Assembly (NCBI GenBank): GCA_024233675.1
Contig: JACKPH010000001.1
Location: 186,001-250,000 of the forward strand
Direction: 5' to 3'
Length of the DNA: 64,000 bases
DNA from: Thermotogae bacterium
GTDB lineage: Bacteria; Thermotogota; Thermotogae; Petrotogales; Petrotogaceae
Every line of letters begins with the position of its first letter. The first letter of the stretch is position 1. The notes beneath the pieces were generated by a model, which saw only the letters and a program-made list of their open reading frames with translations, did not search any database and had not been told where the DNA came from. The position numbers and the translations under genes are program-made. Of this stretch, positions 8,755 through 17,759 are shown in pieces.

Positions 8755-9930
8755 ATGAAAAAAGTCATATTAATGATTTCTTTGTTAACACTATGTATAT
8801 TTGTACTCGGCGCTAATTTTCATATAGGCATCGTTACAGGTACAGTATCACAGTCAGAAGATGATCTCAGGGGAGCAGAACAGCTTATAAAAGAATACGG
8901 AGAAGTTGCCAACGGCGGAATAATTCAGCATGTTACATATCCAGATCAGTTTATGCAGGAAATGGAAACAACAATAGCACAGATAGTAGGACTTTCAGAT
9001 GACCCGCTCATGAAAGCAATTGTTGTAAATCAGGCTGTTCCGGGAACAGTTGAAGCCTTCAGAAGAATTAGAGAAAGAAGACCCGATATATTACTAATAG
9101 CCGGAAATCCTCACGAAGATCCCGGAATGATAGCAGATGTATCAGATCTCGCAATAACCCCTGACAACGTTGCAAGAGGTTATCTTATAGTAAAAGCGGC
9201 AAATATGCTCGGTGCTGATACATTTGTTCACATTTCATTTCCGAGACATATGAGTTATGAACTTCTTTCCAGAAGAAGAGATATCATGAGAGAAACCGCA
9301 AAAGATTTGGGAATGAAATTTGTAGATATGGGTTCTCCTGATCCTACAAGTGATATAGGTATAGCAGGTGCGCAGCAGTTTATTCTTGAACAGGTTCCCA
9401 CATGGCTTGAAACATACGGAAAAAACACAGCATTTTTCTGTACAAACGATGCTCATACAGAACCTCTTCTTAAAAGAATAGCGGAACTCGGCGGATATTT
9501 TATAGAAGCAGATCTTCCGTCACCTACAATGGGTTATCCGGGAGCACTCGGAATAGTATTTACGGAAAATGAAAAAGGTAACTGGCCGGCTATAATGAAA
9601 AAAGTAGAATCAGAAGTTATAAGAAGAGGCGGAAAAGGCAGAATGGGTACATGGGCTTTTTCTTTCGGATTCTCAACAACAGCAGCTTTAGGAGAACACG
9701 CAAAAAGAGTTATAGAAGGATACTCAGATATAACAGATTTTGATTCTGTTATGGAATCATATGAAAAATATACACCGGGAGCAGGTTGGAACGGTAGTTA
9801 TTATGTTGATGCCAACGGAGTAGACAGAGAAAACTTTATATTAGTTTATCAGGACACATACGTTTTCGGTAAAGGTTATATGGGAATGACATCTATAGAA
9901 GTACCGGAAAAATATTTTGATATTCAGTAA
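8755..9930 (+). CDS. DUF3798 periplasmic substrate-binding protein
   Basis: A 391-residue protein with a signal peptide (MKKVILMISLLTLCIFVLGA) and no lipobox Cys. The mature part matches the DUF3798 family as I know it: FHIGIVTGTVSQSEDDLRGA at the start, then a two-lobed periplasmic-binding-protein pattern with NDAHTEPLLKRIAELGG. It is first in a set with a double-domain ATPase and two permeases, so it should deliver a solute to that importer. The ATPase and permeases resemble sugar/nucleoside (RbsA/RbsC, BMP) systems, but the ligand of DUF3798 proteins is not established to my knowledge. The ribosome site is AGGGGG before ATG. A hairpin after the stop may raise its level above the transporter genes. 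Confidence 0.85.
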   Translation: MKKVILMISLLTLCIFVLGANFHIGIVTGTVSQSEDDLRGAEQLIKEYGEVANGGIIQHVTYPDQFMQEMETTIAQIVGLSDDPLMKAIVVNQAVPGTVEAFRRIRERRPDILLIAGNPHEDPGMIADVSDLAITPDNVARGYLIVKAANMLGADTFVHISFPRHMSYELLSRRRDIMRETAKDLGMKFVDMGSPDPTSDIGIAGAQQFILEQVPTWLETYGKNTAFFCTNDAHTEPLLKRIAELGGYFIEADLPSPTMGYPGALGIVFTENEKGNWPAIMKKVESEVIRRGGKGRMGTWAFSFGFSTTAALGEHAKRVIEGYSDITDFDSVMESYEKYTPGAGWNGSYYVDANGVDRENFILVYQDTYVFGKGYMGMTSIEVPEKYFDIQ

Positions 9931-9936
9931 TATATG

Positions 9937-9962
9937 ATGAGACGCTTAGGCGTCTCATTTTA
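9937..9962 (+). terminator. Intra-operon hairpin after the binding-protein gene
   Basis: ATGAGACGC, loop TTAG, GCGTCTCAT, then TTTTA. The 9-bp stem is perfect but the U-run is short. It is probably an attenuating terminator or a 3' mRNA stabiliser giving excess binding protein over membrane components. Confidence 0.75.
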
Positions 9963-9985
9963 AAATAATTCAGGGAGTGCTTAAT

Positions 9986-11578
9986 ATGGAAAATAATGTT
10001 ATTTTAAAACTTGAAAATATATCCAAAGACTTTTTCGGAAATACTGTTTTAACCGACATAAATCTTGAAATAAAAAAAGGTGAAATCCTCGGACTTGTCG
10101 GTGAAAACGGTGCAGGAAAATCAACGCTTATGAAAATTCTCTTTGGTCTTCCGGAAATAACAGAAACAGGAGGCTATGGAGGAAAAATTATTTTTGACGG
10201 TAAAGAAGTAAACTTTTCTTCGCCTTTCGAAGCACTGGAATCAGGAATCGGAATGGTTCATCAGGAATTTTCACTTATACCGGGATTTACAACTACAGAA
10301 AACATTGTACTGAACAGAGAATCATTAAATAAAAATTTTCTTGTTGATATATTCAGCGAAAGAATGAGTACTCTCGACAGAGAAAAAATGAAAGAACGTT
10401 CGGAAAAATCAATAAAACGTCTCGGAGTAGAGCTTGATGAAAATATGATAATCTCGGAAATGCCTGTTGGTCACAAACAGTTCACGGAAATCGCAAGAGA
10501 AATAGAACGATCAAATACAAAACTTCTTGTTCTTGATGAACCGACAGCAGTTCTTACGGAATCAGAGGCTGAAATTCTTTTAAAAACAATTAAAAAACTT
10601 TCAACAGAAGGTATTTCAATAATATTTATAACACACAGACTTTCAGAAATAATAAGTGTCTGTGATACAGTTTCCGTTTTAAGGGACGGAATTCTTGTAA
10701 ACACTGTCAAAACAGAAGAAACATCAAAAAAACAGATTACGGAATGGATGATAGGCCGTAAGATTGATTCAAAATCCGAAAGTACAGATAAAAAAGAGGA
10801 AAATAATCAGGAAATAATAATGAAAATAGAAAATCTGTGGGTTGATATGCCGGGAGAAATAGTACATAATTTTTCAGTTGATGTATATAAAGGCGAAATT
10901 CTCGGAATAGGAGGACTTGCCGGGCAGGGAAAACTCGGCATTCCAAACGGTATAATGGGTCTCTATAAAGCCGGCGGAAATGTTACTTTCAAAAACATAA
11001 ATCTTGACTTAAACAATCCTGTCGCCTCTTTAAAAAAAGGAATTGCTTTTGTATCAGAAGACAGGAGAGGTATAGGTCTGCTTCTCGACGAACCTATAGA
11101 TCTAAATATAGCTTTCACGGCAATGCAGATAAATAACGATTTTATAGTTAAAAAATTCGGAATAAACTGGGCTGACAGCAAAAAAATCAAAAAAACCGCA
11201 AAAGATTATATAGAAAAGCTTGAAATAAAATGTATAAGCGAAAAACAGACCACAAGACAGCTTTCGGGAGGGAATCAGCAGAAAGTATGCCTTGCAAGAG
11301 CATTTGCAATGAAACCGGAAATGCTTTTTGTTTCGGAACCGACAAGAGGAATAGATGTCGGGGCAAAAAAACTTGTTCTTGATACGCTCAGAAAATACAA
11401 CAGAGAATTCGGAACAACAATTGTAATGATTTCATCAGAAATCGAAGAATTACGTACAATATCCGACAGAATAGCAATAGTAAGCGAAGGTAAAATTTCA
11501 GGTATACTTCCTCCGGAATCTGATCCTGTGGAATTCGGAGAATTAATGGTCGGTATAAAAGATGAGGTGAAGCAATGA
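9986..11578 (+). CDS. ABC importer ATPase with two nucleotide-binding domains (RbsA type)
   Basis: A 530-residue fused ATPase. Domain 1 has Walker A GENGAGKST at residues 39-47, Q-loop MVHQEF, and Walker B LLVLDEPT. Domain 2 has a relaxed Walker A (GGLAGQGK), the signature LSGGNQQKVCLARA, and SEPTRGID, where Ser-Glu replaces the usual Asp-Glu of Walker B. That asymmetry is normal for the RbsA/MglA/YufO group. The ATG at 9986 is preferred over an in-frame GTG nine bases upstream because it lies eight bases after AGGGAG. It energises the two permeases that follow, with which it overlaps by four bases. Confidence 0.93.
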   Translation: MENNVILKLENISKDFFGNTVLTDINLEIKKGEILGLVGENGAGKSTLMKILFGLPEITETGGYGGKIIFDGKEVNFSSPFEALESGIGMVHQEFSLIPGFTTTENIVLNRESLNKNFLVDIFSERMSTLDREKMKERSEKSIKRLGVELDENMIISEMPVGHKQFTEIAREIERSNTKLLVLDEPTAVLTESEAEILLKTIKKLSTEGISIIFITHRLSEIISVCDTVSVLRDGILVNTVKTEETSKKQITEWMIGRKIDSKSESTDKKEENNQEIIMKIENLWVDMPGEIVHNFSVDVYKGEILGIGGLAGQGKLGIPNGIMGLYKAGGNVTFKNINLDLNNPVASLKKGIAFVSEDRRGIGLLLDEPIDLNIAFTAMQINNDFIVKKFGINWADSKKIKKTAKDYIEKLEIKCISEKQTTRQLSGGNQQKVCLARAFAMKPEMLFVSEPTRGIDVGAKKLVLDTLRKYNREFGTTIVMISSEIEELRTISDRIAIVSEGKISGILPPESDPVEFGELMVGIKDEVKQ

Positions 11579-12630
11579 AAGCAAAATTTGCAGAATTTAT
11601 AGAAAATGCCGGTTGGCCGAGAATAATAATCGGCTTGTTTCTTTTATCATTATTTATAATGACACCTTTTGTAGGTTTAAGAATAGATAATTCACTTACC
11701 GATGTTATTGTAAGATTCGGAATGAATTCTGTTTTGGTACTATCAATGGTACCTATGGTTCAGGCGGGAACAGGTCTTAATTTCGGACTGCCGCTCGGAG
11801 TTGTTGCAGGACTTATAGGTGCAGTTACAAGCATAGAAATAGGAACAAAAGGTTTTCTTGGATTTCTTACAGCAATATTAATAGCAATACCTTTTGCTGC
11901 AATATTCGGATACGGTTACGGAAAACTTCTCAACAAAGTAAAAGGCGGAGAAATGATGATAGCAACATATGTGGGATTTTCTTCAGTTGCATTTATGTCT
12001 ATACTCTGGCTTATTCTTCCGTATAAAAGTCCCGACATGATATGGGCTTACGGCGGATCCGGACTCAGAACAACAATAAGTGTTGAAAATTACTGGTTTA
12101 ACGTATTAAATGATTTTCTTAAAATAAAAATAGGTAGTCATTTTGAAATTCCTACCGGAATGATTCTATTTTTTGCACTCATGTGTCTTATAGTATGGCT
12201 TTTTTTCAGAACAAAAACAGGAACAGCTATAACAGCAGTAGGTGCTAATCAGGATTTTGCAAGAGCAGCCGGAATAAACGTTGACAAAATGAGAACAATA
12301 TCAGTTGTTTTTTCAACAATACTTGCAGCTGTAGGAATAGTTGTATATCAGCAGAGCTTCGGATTCATACAATTGTATCTCGGACCTTTTTACATGGCTT
12401 TTCCGACAGTTGCCGCAATATTACTCGGTGGCGCGTCCGTTCATAAAGCAACAATAACAAATGTTCTTATAGGTACTTTTTTATTTCAGGGTATATTAAC
12501 AATGACACCTTCGGTAATAAATAATATAATACAGACAGATATGTCAGAAACCATAAGAATAATTGTTTCAAACGGTATGATTCTGTACGCCCTGACAAGA
12601 ACAGTAAAAGCTAAGAAGGTGAAATCATGA
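11575..12630 (+). CDS. ABC importer permease 1 (RbsC/YufP-like)
   Basis: A 351-residue inner-membrane protein with eight to ten hydrophobic segments of the branched-chain/ribose permease type. The motif AITAVGANQDFARAAGINV is the cytoplasmic loop that contacts the ATPase. It overlaps the ATPase gene by ATGA and the second permease gene by ATGA, which indicates translational coupling. Together with the second permease it should form a heterodimeric channel. The substrate is unknown. Confidence 0.92.
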   Translation: MKAKFAEFIENAGWPRIIIGLFLLSLFIMTPFVGLRIDNSLTDVIVRFGMNSVLVLSMVPMVQAGTGLNFGLPLGVVAGLIGAVTSIEIGTKGFLGFLTAILIAIPFAAIFGYGYGKLLNKVKGGEMMIATYVGFSSVAFMSILWLILPYKSPDMIWAYGGSGLRTTISVENYWFNVLNDFLKIKIGSHFEIPTGMILFFALMCLIVWLFFRTKTGTAITAVGANQDFARAAGINVDKMRTISVVFSTILAAVGIVVYQQSFGFIQLYLGPFYMAFPTVAAILLGGASVHKATITNVLIGTFLFQGILTMTPSVINNIIQTDMSETIRIIVSNGMILYALTRTVKAKKVKS

Positions 12631-13736
12631 ATAAAAATTTAAAAAAATTTCTTATCAATAATGCTGTACCTATAATATTTATTGTATTCAGTATTATGGC
12701 AATTCCGGTTTCAGGATTTTCATCTGACTATCTTATACAGGAAATGATAATAAGACTCGGAAGAAATTCTTTCCTTGTTCTGTCACTTTTAATTCCTATA
12801 ATTGCAGGAATGGGTCTCAATTTCGGTATTGTTCTCGGAGCTATGGCAGGACAGATAGGTCTGATTTTTATAACAGACTGGCAGGTAGCCGGTGTATCCG
12901 GAATGATTCTTGCAATGATAATTTCAACGCCTATAGCAATAATTTTAGGAACGCTCGGCGGTCTTGTATTAAACAAAGCAAAAGGCCGTGAAATGGTTAC
13001 ATCATATATTTTAGGGTTTTTTATAAACGGTGTTTACCAGTTAATAGTTCTTTACGGAATGGGAAAAATAATACCGATAACAAACAAAAGCATACTTCTT
13101 CCGAGGGGATACGGAATAAGAAATGCAATAGATTTAAATAATATAAGACGTGTCTTAGATGATTTAATACCTCTGAAAATAGGAAATATCTCTGTTCCGG
13201 TTGCAACCTTTATACTTATAGCTTTATTATGTTTATTTATTATATGGTTCAGAAAAACAAAATTAGGTCAGGATATGAGAGCCATAGGTCAGGATATGGA
13301 GGTTGCAAGATCTTCAGGAATAAATGTTGAAAAAACAAGAATAATATCAATAATAATTTCAACAATACTTGCTTCATACGGTCAGATAATATTTCTTCAG
13401 AATATAGGTACCATGAACACATATAATTCACATGAACAGATAGGAATGTTTTCGATAGCAGCACTTCTTATAGGAGGAGCTTCTGTTATAAAAGCAACTA
13501 TACCGAATGCATTCGTAGGAATAATACTTTTCCATCTGATGTTTGTAGTTTCACCCCGTGCCGGAAAAGAACTTATAGGCCAGGCACAGATAGGAGAATA
13601 TTTCAGAGTATTTATATCTTACGGAATAATAGCACTTTCACTTGCTCTGCATTCATGGAAAGAGCTTAAAGAAAAAGAGAGAAACAGAACAGCACTGAGA
13701 GAAAGTCTTCAGAAAGATGGGAAGGTGGAGTCATGA
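12627..13736 (+). CDS. ABC importer permease 2 (RbsC/YufQ-like)
   Basis: A 369-residue homologue of the preceding permease, with the same arrangement of hydrophobic segments and the coupling loop MRAIGQDMEVARSSGINVEK. Shared motifs (GLNFG near residue 70 and SVIKATIPNAFVG near the end) show that the two arose by duplication. The charged C-terminal tail is longer than in its partner. ATGA overlaps join it to the genes on both sides. Confidence 0.92.
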   Translation: MNKNLKKFLINNAVPIIFIVFSIMAIPVSGFSSDYLIQEMIIRLGRNSFLVLSLLIPIIAGMGLNFGIVLGAMAGQIGLIFITDWQVAGVSGMILAMIISTPIAIILGTLGGLVLNKAKGREMVTSYILGFFINGVYQLIVLYGMGKIIPITNKSILLPRGYGIRNAIDLNNIRRVLDDLIPLKIGNISVPVATFILIALLCLFIIWFRKTKLGQDMRAIGQDMEVARSSGINVEKTRIISIIISTILASYGQIIFLQNIGTMNTYNSHEQIGMFSIAALLIGGASVIKATIPNAFVGIILFHLMFVVSPRAGKELIGQAQIGEYFRVFISYGIIALSLALHSWKELKEKERNRTALRESLQKDGKVES

Positions 13737-14116
13737 AAAAAAATCTGATACGAACAGCTCTTCTTCTTTTATTAATAATATTCTCTTTTTTTCTTTATTC
13801 AACAGGAAAAATCCATTATGTTTTCATTGACAACAAAACAGTAACATCCGAAGATAAAACATTCAGTGCTCTTGATAACGTAAGTGTATTCGTAGACAAA
13901 GAAGATTCTGTTGTAATTAAAAAAAGAATAAGAAAACAATTCAGCGTTTCCGGTAAAAATCACAAAATAACAGTAACTATAAAAGATAATGACGGAACAG
14001 AAATCTTAATTGAAAAGAAATTTTCATTAAAACTTTCCGAAAAGGCTATAATAAGTATTCCTTTACTTTATGCCGGAGAAGAAAACTGGATAGAAAAAGA
14101 AAAATTTAATCCTTAA
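13733..14116 (+). CDS. Small membrane-anchored protein of the DUF3798 transporter operon
   Basis: A 127-residue protein with one N-terminal hydrophobic segment (LIRTALLLLLIIFSFFLYS) serving as signal or anchor, then a beta-rich extracytoplasmic part of about 100 residues. It overlaps permease 2 by ATGA and is last in the operon before a strong terminator. It resembles small proteins seen beside DUF3798 transporters (I believe DUF6672, from memory and not checked). A role as transporter accessory or solute-capture helper is an inference from position only. Confidence 0.7.
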   Translation: MKKNLIRTALLLLLIIFSFFLYSTGKIHYVFIDNKTVTSEDKTFSALDNVSVFVDKEDSVVIKKRIRKQFSVSGKNHKITVTIKDNDGTEILIEKKFSLKLSEKAIISIPLLYAGEENWIEKEKFNP

Positions 14117-14124
14117 AAAGTAAT

Positions 14125-14164
14125 AAAAAATACAACTTTATGATTAAATAAAGTTGTATTTTTT
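14125..14164 (+). terminator. Terminator of the DUF3798 transporter operon
   Basis: Perfect 17-bp arms, left AAAAAATACAACTTTAT and right its complement ending in a T-run, with loop GATTAA. Confidence 0.92.
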
Positions 14165-14165
14165 A

Positions 14166-14330
14166 TTAAAGATTTCTATAACATACAGTTTTTAAAAAGT
14201 CTGTTAAACTCTGATTCGGCAGACTCTTCTTATCAATAATAAGTAATTCCGGATTATTATATAAAACTCTTCATAAAGCTATTTTCCGGTTCTGACCTCC
14301 GGACATTCTGTTTCCTTTTTCACCTAAAAC
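14166..14330 (-). pseudogene. Remnant of an ABC exporter ATPase (C-terminal part)
   Basis: Read on the minus strand from 14330, the frame gives VLGEKGNRMSGGQNRKIAL, a stop codon (TGA, plus 14271-14273), then RVLYNNPELLIIDKKSLP and a normal TAA at 14166. This is the ABC signature loop (SGGQ) followed by the stretch leading to Walker B (LLIID, where DE has become DK), as in MdlB/MsbA-type exporters. There is no start codon, no Walker A and no D-loop, so it cannot make a protein. It looks like the decayed end of a gene whose 5' part has been deleted; the DUF4097 gene now abuts it. Confidence 0.75.
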
Positions 14331-14332
14331 TC

Positions 14333-14349
14333 AGTAAGAAAATCTTACT
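14333..14349 (-). terminator. Weak hairpin at the end of the DUF4097 gene
   Basis: AGTAAGA, three bases, TCTTACT, starting at the stop codon, followed on the minus strand by GAGTTTTAG. The 7-bp stem and short U-run make it a weak terminator candidate. Confidence 0.35.
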
Positions 14350-15431
14350 CAGTTTACCGATATATCTCCGGATGATGTTTTAATAATTATTCTGTCTTCA
14401 CTTTTTATTCTGTTTTCATAATTTTTTTCATAATTTTTCCCGTCTACTCTTATGCTTCCGGAAGAACTCTGTGCGGAAATTTCATATTGCTCTTTTTTTA
14501 TAACAAGACTTATATCGCCTGATGATGTTTTTACATCACAGTTTCCGAAATCAATATAATTAATTTCTATATCTCCGGAAACACTTTCTATATCACCGTT
14601 TTCAGGAACTTTAAGCTCATCTGAATATATATCTCCTGATGTAGTTTTAATTTTTATTTTTTCGGTCAACGCTTCTGAAATATCTATATCACCGGAAACA
14701 GTTTTTAAAACAGCATATTCACCTTCACATTTTTCTATTTTGAGATCTCCGGACAGTGTTTTTATTTTAAATATATCTGATTTAATATAAGAAATATCTA
14801 TATCTCCGGAAGAACTGTCAACATCTACACTTTCTATATCAAACTCACTTATGTTTATATCGCCTGAAGAAGAAGCTATACTGTAATTTGTTCCCGTATA
14901 TGCACCGTAAAAATCCACATCTCCTGATTTACTTAAGGCTTCGGCTTTTTTTATATTAGAACTGTCAATATTGATATCTCCGGATAATGATTTTAAATAA
15001 GCTTCTTCAAAACCGCATTTTCTTATTTCTATATCACCGCTTTTGTTATCTATTTCAACAGTATGAGAATTCACACCTTTTATATAGCTATCACCGCTCA
15101 TACTTCTTATACGTATATTCTCTGCTTCTGTTCCTTCCATAGCAATATTACCAGATGCAGAAGATATATCAAATTCTTTAGGTTTATAATTAATGTATAT
15201 TCTCAGAATAGGTGCATATTTAAAAACACCGAAAAAATTGCTTACCGTTTTTTCAACTCTGAATTTAAAAACACCGTCTTTTATTTCCGCATCATATTCA
15301 AAATTTTTATTATCGTCTGTTTCAACTTCACAATAATTATCATTCTCGGTTCTGAGAATCTCAACATCAAAAAATTCAGACTTAATATCAAATAATTCTA
15401 CGTTGTTTTCAAAATTTTCTTTTTTATTCAT
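14349..15431 (-). CDS. DUF4097-type beta-solenoid repeat protein
   Basis: A 360-residue protein. After about 90 residues without repeats it consists of about 14 short repeats of the form (S/T)xSGDIxI, spaced roughly 17-25 residues apart (SASGNIAMEG, SLSGDINIDS, SSSGDINISE, TVSGDIDISE and so on). This is the pattern of the DUF4097 adhesin-like solenoid. It has no signal peptide or membrane segment, and its N-terminus (MNKKENFENNVELFDIKSEF) is acidic, so it appears cytoplasmic. The promoter is near consensus and the ribosome site is AGGGGTGA. Function is unknown; many relatives sit beside membrane-stress or anti-sigma genes, which are not present here. Confidence 0.8.
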   Translation of the reverse strand: MNKKENFENNVELFDIKSEFFDVEILRTENDNYCEVETDDNKNFEYDAEIKDGVFKFRVEKTVSNFFGVFKYAPILRIYINYKPKEFDISSASGNIAMEGTEAENIRIRSMSGDSYIKGVNSHTVEIDNKSGDIEIRKCGFEEAYLKSLSGDINIDSSNIKKAEALSKSGDVDFYGAYTGTNYSIASSSGDINISEFDIESVDVDSSSGDIDISYIKSDIFKIKTLSGDLKIEKCEGEYAVLKTVSGDIDISEALTEKIKIKTTSGDIYSDELKVPENGDIESVSGDIEINYIDFGNCDVKTSSGDISLVIKKEQYEISAQSSSGSIRVDGKNYEKNYENRIKSEDRIIIKTSSGDISVN

Positions 15432-15460
15432 ATTCTCACCCCTTTCATTTTATTAAATAA

Positions 15461-15489
15461 ATTATACATTTTTTTAAGTATTTTGTCAA
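15461..15489 (-). promoter_or_regulatory. Consensus promoter of the DUF4097 gene
   Basis: On the minus strand TTGACA, 17 bases, TATAAT, both hexamers perfect, ending about 30 bases before the start codon. It is one of the strongest sigma-A-type promoters in the window. Confidence 0.88.
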
Positions 15490-15606
15490 ATTTTTTAAGT
15501 TAAATTTAAAATTATTTTTTATATTTTTATTTTTGTATATTTTTTTATTGTATATCTAAAGAAAATTAATTATTTTTTATATTTTTCTAAAAAATACAAA
15601 TAATGC

Positions 15607-15612
15607 TATAAT
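15607..15612 (+). promoter_or_regulatory. Extended -10 promoter element
   Basis: TGCTATAAT provides an extended -10 box 30 bases before the CPBP protease start. No good -35 box is visible at the right distance. Confidence 0.5.
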
Positions 15613-15641
15613 ATATTAAAGATCACAAATGGAGGTATTTT

Positions 15642-16490
15642 ATGTTTTTCAGCAAAAAAATTCTCAGTAATGTCAACTTTATTAATTTTTTAATTTCATT
15701 AGGAATTTATATAGTTTTTATTATATTTATAACGATTCTGGAATATTTAAATGTTCCCGCACAAATAACTTCTTCACTTAATATTTTTACAAACTCTGTT
15801 CTCTTATATTCATTTATATTTATAGTGCTTAGAAAATCTTCGGTTAACTTTAAAGAAGTATTTAAAAAGCCTGTATACGAACCAGAAAAATTTTTTTATT
15901 TCAAAATAATTTTTTCAGCATTATTTATAAATTACTTTATATTATTAGTAATTATTTTTATTCCCGCTGATGGCCAGAATTTTATAATAAAAGAATTAAA
16001 AAATAACAATTATCCTGAAATAATAAAAAAAACACAGCCATTTTTTACAGAAATTCTGAAATTTATACTTATAGTAATACTTGCCCCCATAAGCGAAGAA
16101 ATAATTTTCAGAGGTTTTTTGCTCGGTAAAATAGCAAAACGGTTTAATATATATGCAGGTGTAATTATAAGTTCTCTTATTTTCGGATTTCTTCACCCTC
16201 AGTTTATTTCAAAATTTCTTATAGGTATAATATTATGTATAGTCTTTTTAAAAGCACAAAGCCTTAAAACAACTATAAAATTACACATGATCATAAATTT
16301 TGCTGCATATATTATTAGTTTTATAAATATTGACAATTTTTATGATAATTATTTATTTATAACATTTTTAATAATTGCACCAATTATATCGGCTTTTTAT
16401 ATATATCAGATAATATCAAGAAATCCTATAGGCTCATTCTCCGGATTATACAAAGAACCTGAAAAAGAAGGTGAAGAATGTACACTTTAA
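15642..16490 (+). CDS. CPBP (Abi/CAAX) family intramembrane metalloprotease
   Basis: A 282-residue integral membrane protein with about eight hydrophobic segments. The CPBP signature is present: EEIIFRGFLLG around residue 150 supplies the catalytic glutamates, FGFLHPQ the first metal-binding His, and HMIINF the second. Bacterial members process membrane proteins or have self-immunity roles, and the substrate here is unknown. The ribosome site is GGAGG before ATG. The 3' end overlaps the amidohydrolase gene by 13 bases, so the two are translated together with the HD hydrolase behind them. Confidence 0.9.
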   Translation: MFFSKKILSNVNFINFLISLGIYIVFIIFITILEYLNVPAQITSSLNIFTNSVLLYSFIFIVLRKSSVNFKEVFKKPVYEPEKFFYFKIIFSALFINYFILLVIIFIPADGQNFIIKELKNNNYPEIIKKTQPFFTEILKFILIVILAPISEEIIFRGFLLGKIAKRFNIYAGVIISSLIFGFLHPQFISKFLIGIILCIVFLKAQSLKTTIKLHMIINFAAYIISFINIDNFYDNYLFITFLIIAPIISAFYIYQIISRNPIGSFSGLYKEPEKEGEECTL

Positions 16491-17758
16491 ATAAAAACGG
16501 TACTTTTATTCTAAAAAACACAAAAATAAATTCAAATATCTATATAACTCCTTTTGCAACAGATACTCATATGCATCTTCTGAGTTTCGGTCAGAAACTT
16601 TCCGACCCGGATCTCGAATTTAAAAACGAAAACGAAATAAGATATATTCTGGAAAAAGAACTTCAGAAAAATCGTGATACAATTATTTTAAGGGGTTGGT
16701 CCGAAGAAACCTTCCGTCCGGAAAAAAATTTTTTAAACAAAATAAGCTCAGTAAAACCTATACTTCTTATAAGACGCTGCGGACACATAGGTATTGTAAA
16801 TAATGTATTTTTTGAAAAATTTACATTTGAAAAATTTCCGCAATATATAAATATTTCAGAAAATCTTATAACAGAAAAAGCTCTTGAAGAATTTTACGAA
16901 AAAAACGGATATTATACAAACATCAGAGAGTCTTATGAAACAGCAAAAAATTATCTGCTGGCAAAAGGATACGGCTTTATTCATTCTGAAGATATACACG
17001 GAATAACTCCGTATGATTTACCTTACGAAAACAAAGAGCTGTGTATATATGAAAAAATAGCAGTAAATTCTTATAAAGAACTTGAAAATTATTACAGCCT
17101 CGGTTACTTCGTAAAACATCACTCTGTAAAAGTATATTTAGACGGTTCTTTCGGCGGAAGAACAGCATGTCTGAAAGAAAATTATTCAGACAGTTCATCA
17201 AAAGGCGTACTCACATGGGAAGACGAAGAACTTAAAAAAGTTATAAACTTCTGTGAAAATAAAAATCTTCATCTTGCAGCCCATGCAATAGGTGACAATG
17301 CAGCAGAACAGTTTATTTCCGTTAATGAAGAAGTAAAACCAAAACAGAATCACCGAATGATACATGCCGCAATGTTAAGTGATTTACAGATTCAGAGAAT
17401 AAAAAATATAAATATTATAGCGGATATGCAGCCGGCTTTTATAAAATCAGATGAAAAAATACTCCCGGCACGTCTCGGAAACCGTATAAACATGACTTAC
17501 AGATTCGGGGATATATATAAAAATAACATAAGACTTTTTCTTTCATCTGATGCTCCGGTAGAAATTCCGGATTGGGAAAGAGATGTTATAACTTTAAAAA
17601 ATCTCGGACTTCCTTTAGATTTTATATTAAAAACTATATTATTATCACCGGAAAAGATTGATAATTTCAACAGAACAGAAAGCATCGAAAAACAAAGACT
17701 TATATTCCGGGAAAATCCTTTTGAAAATTTCACTTCACCGGAAAAGGAGATATCATAA
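16478..17758 (+). CDS. YtcJ-type metal-dependent amidohydrolase
   Basis: A 426-residue member of the amidohydrolase-3 (YtcJ) group, shorter than the usual 520-550 residues. Metal ligands can be assigned as His31 and His33 in DTHMHLLSFG, later His residues in HAAHAIGDNA-type and HRMIHAAML segments, and Asp in LSSDAPVE. The stretch VYLDGSFGGRTACL is also typical of YtcJ. It probably hydrolyses an amide or cyclic amide, substrate unknown. The start follows GAAGGTG inside the end of the protease gene. The downstream HD gene begins two bases after the stop. Confidence 0.87.
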   Translation: MYTLNKNGTFILKNTKINSNIYITPFATDTHMHLLSFGQKLSDPDLEFKNENEIRYILEKELQKNRDTIILRGWSEETFRPEKNFLNKISSVKPILLIRRCGHIGIVNNVFFEKFTFEKFPQYINISENLITEKALEEFYEKNGYYTNIRESYETAKNYLLAKGYGFIHSEDIHGITPYDLPYENKELCIYEKIAVNSYKELENYYSLGYFVKHHSVKVYLDGSFGGRTACLKENYSDSSSKGVLTWEDEELKKVINFCENKNLHLAAHAIGDNAAEQFISVNEEVKPKQNHRMIHAAMLSDLQIQRIKNINIIADMQPAFIKSDEKILPARLGNRINMTYRFGDIYKNNIRLFLSSDAPVEIPDWERDVITLKNLGLPLDFILKTILLSPEKIDNFNRTESIEKQRLIFRENPFENFTSPEKEIS

Positions 17759-17759
17759 A

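Noticed and set aside
15063..15395. Plus-strand frame opposite the DUF4097 gene
   Set aside because: No ribosome site, and the minus-strand frame has regular protein repeats and a consensus promoter.
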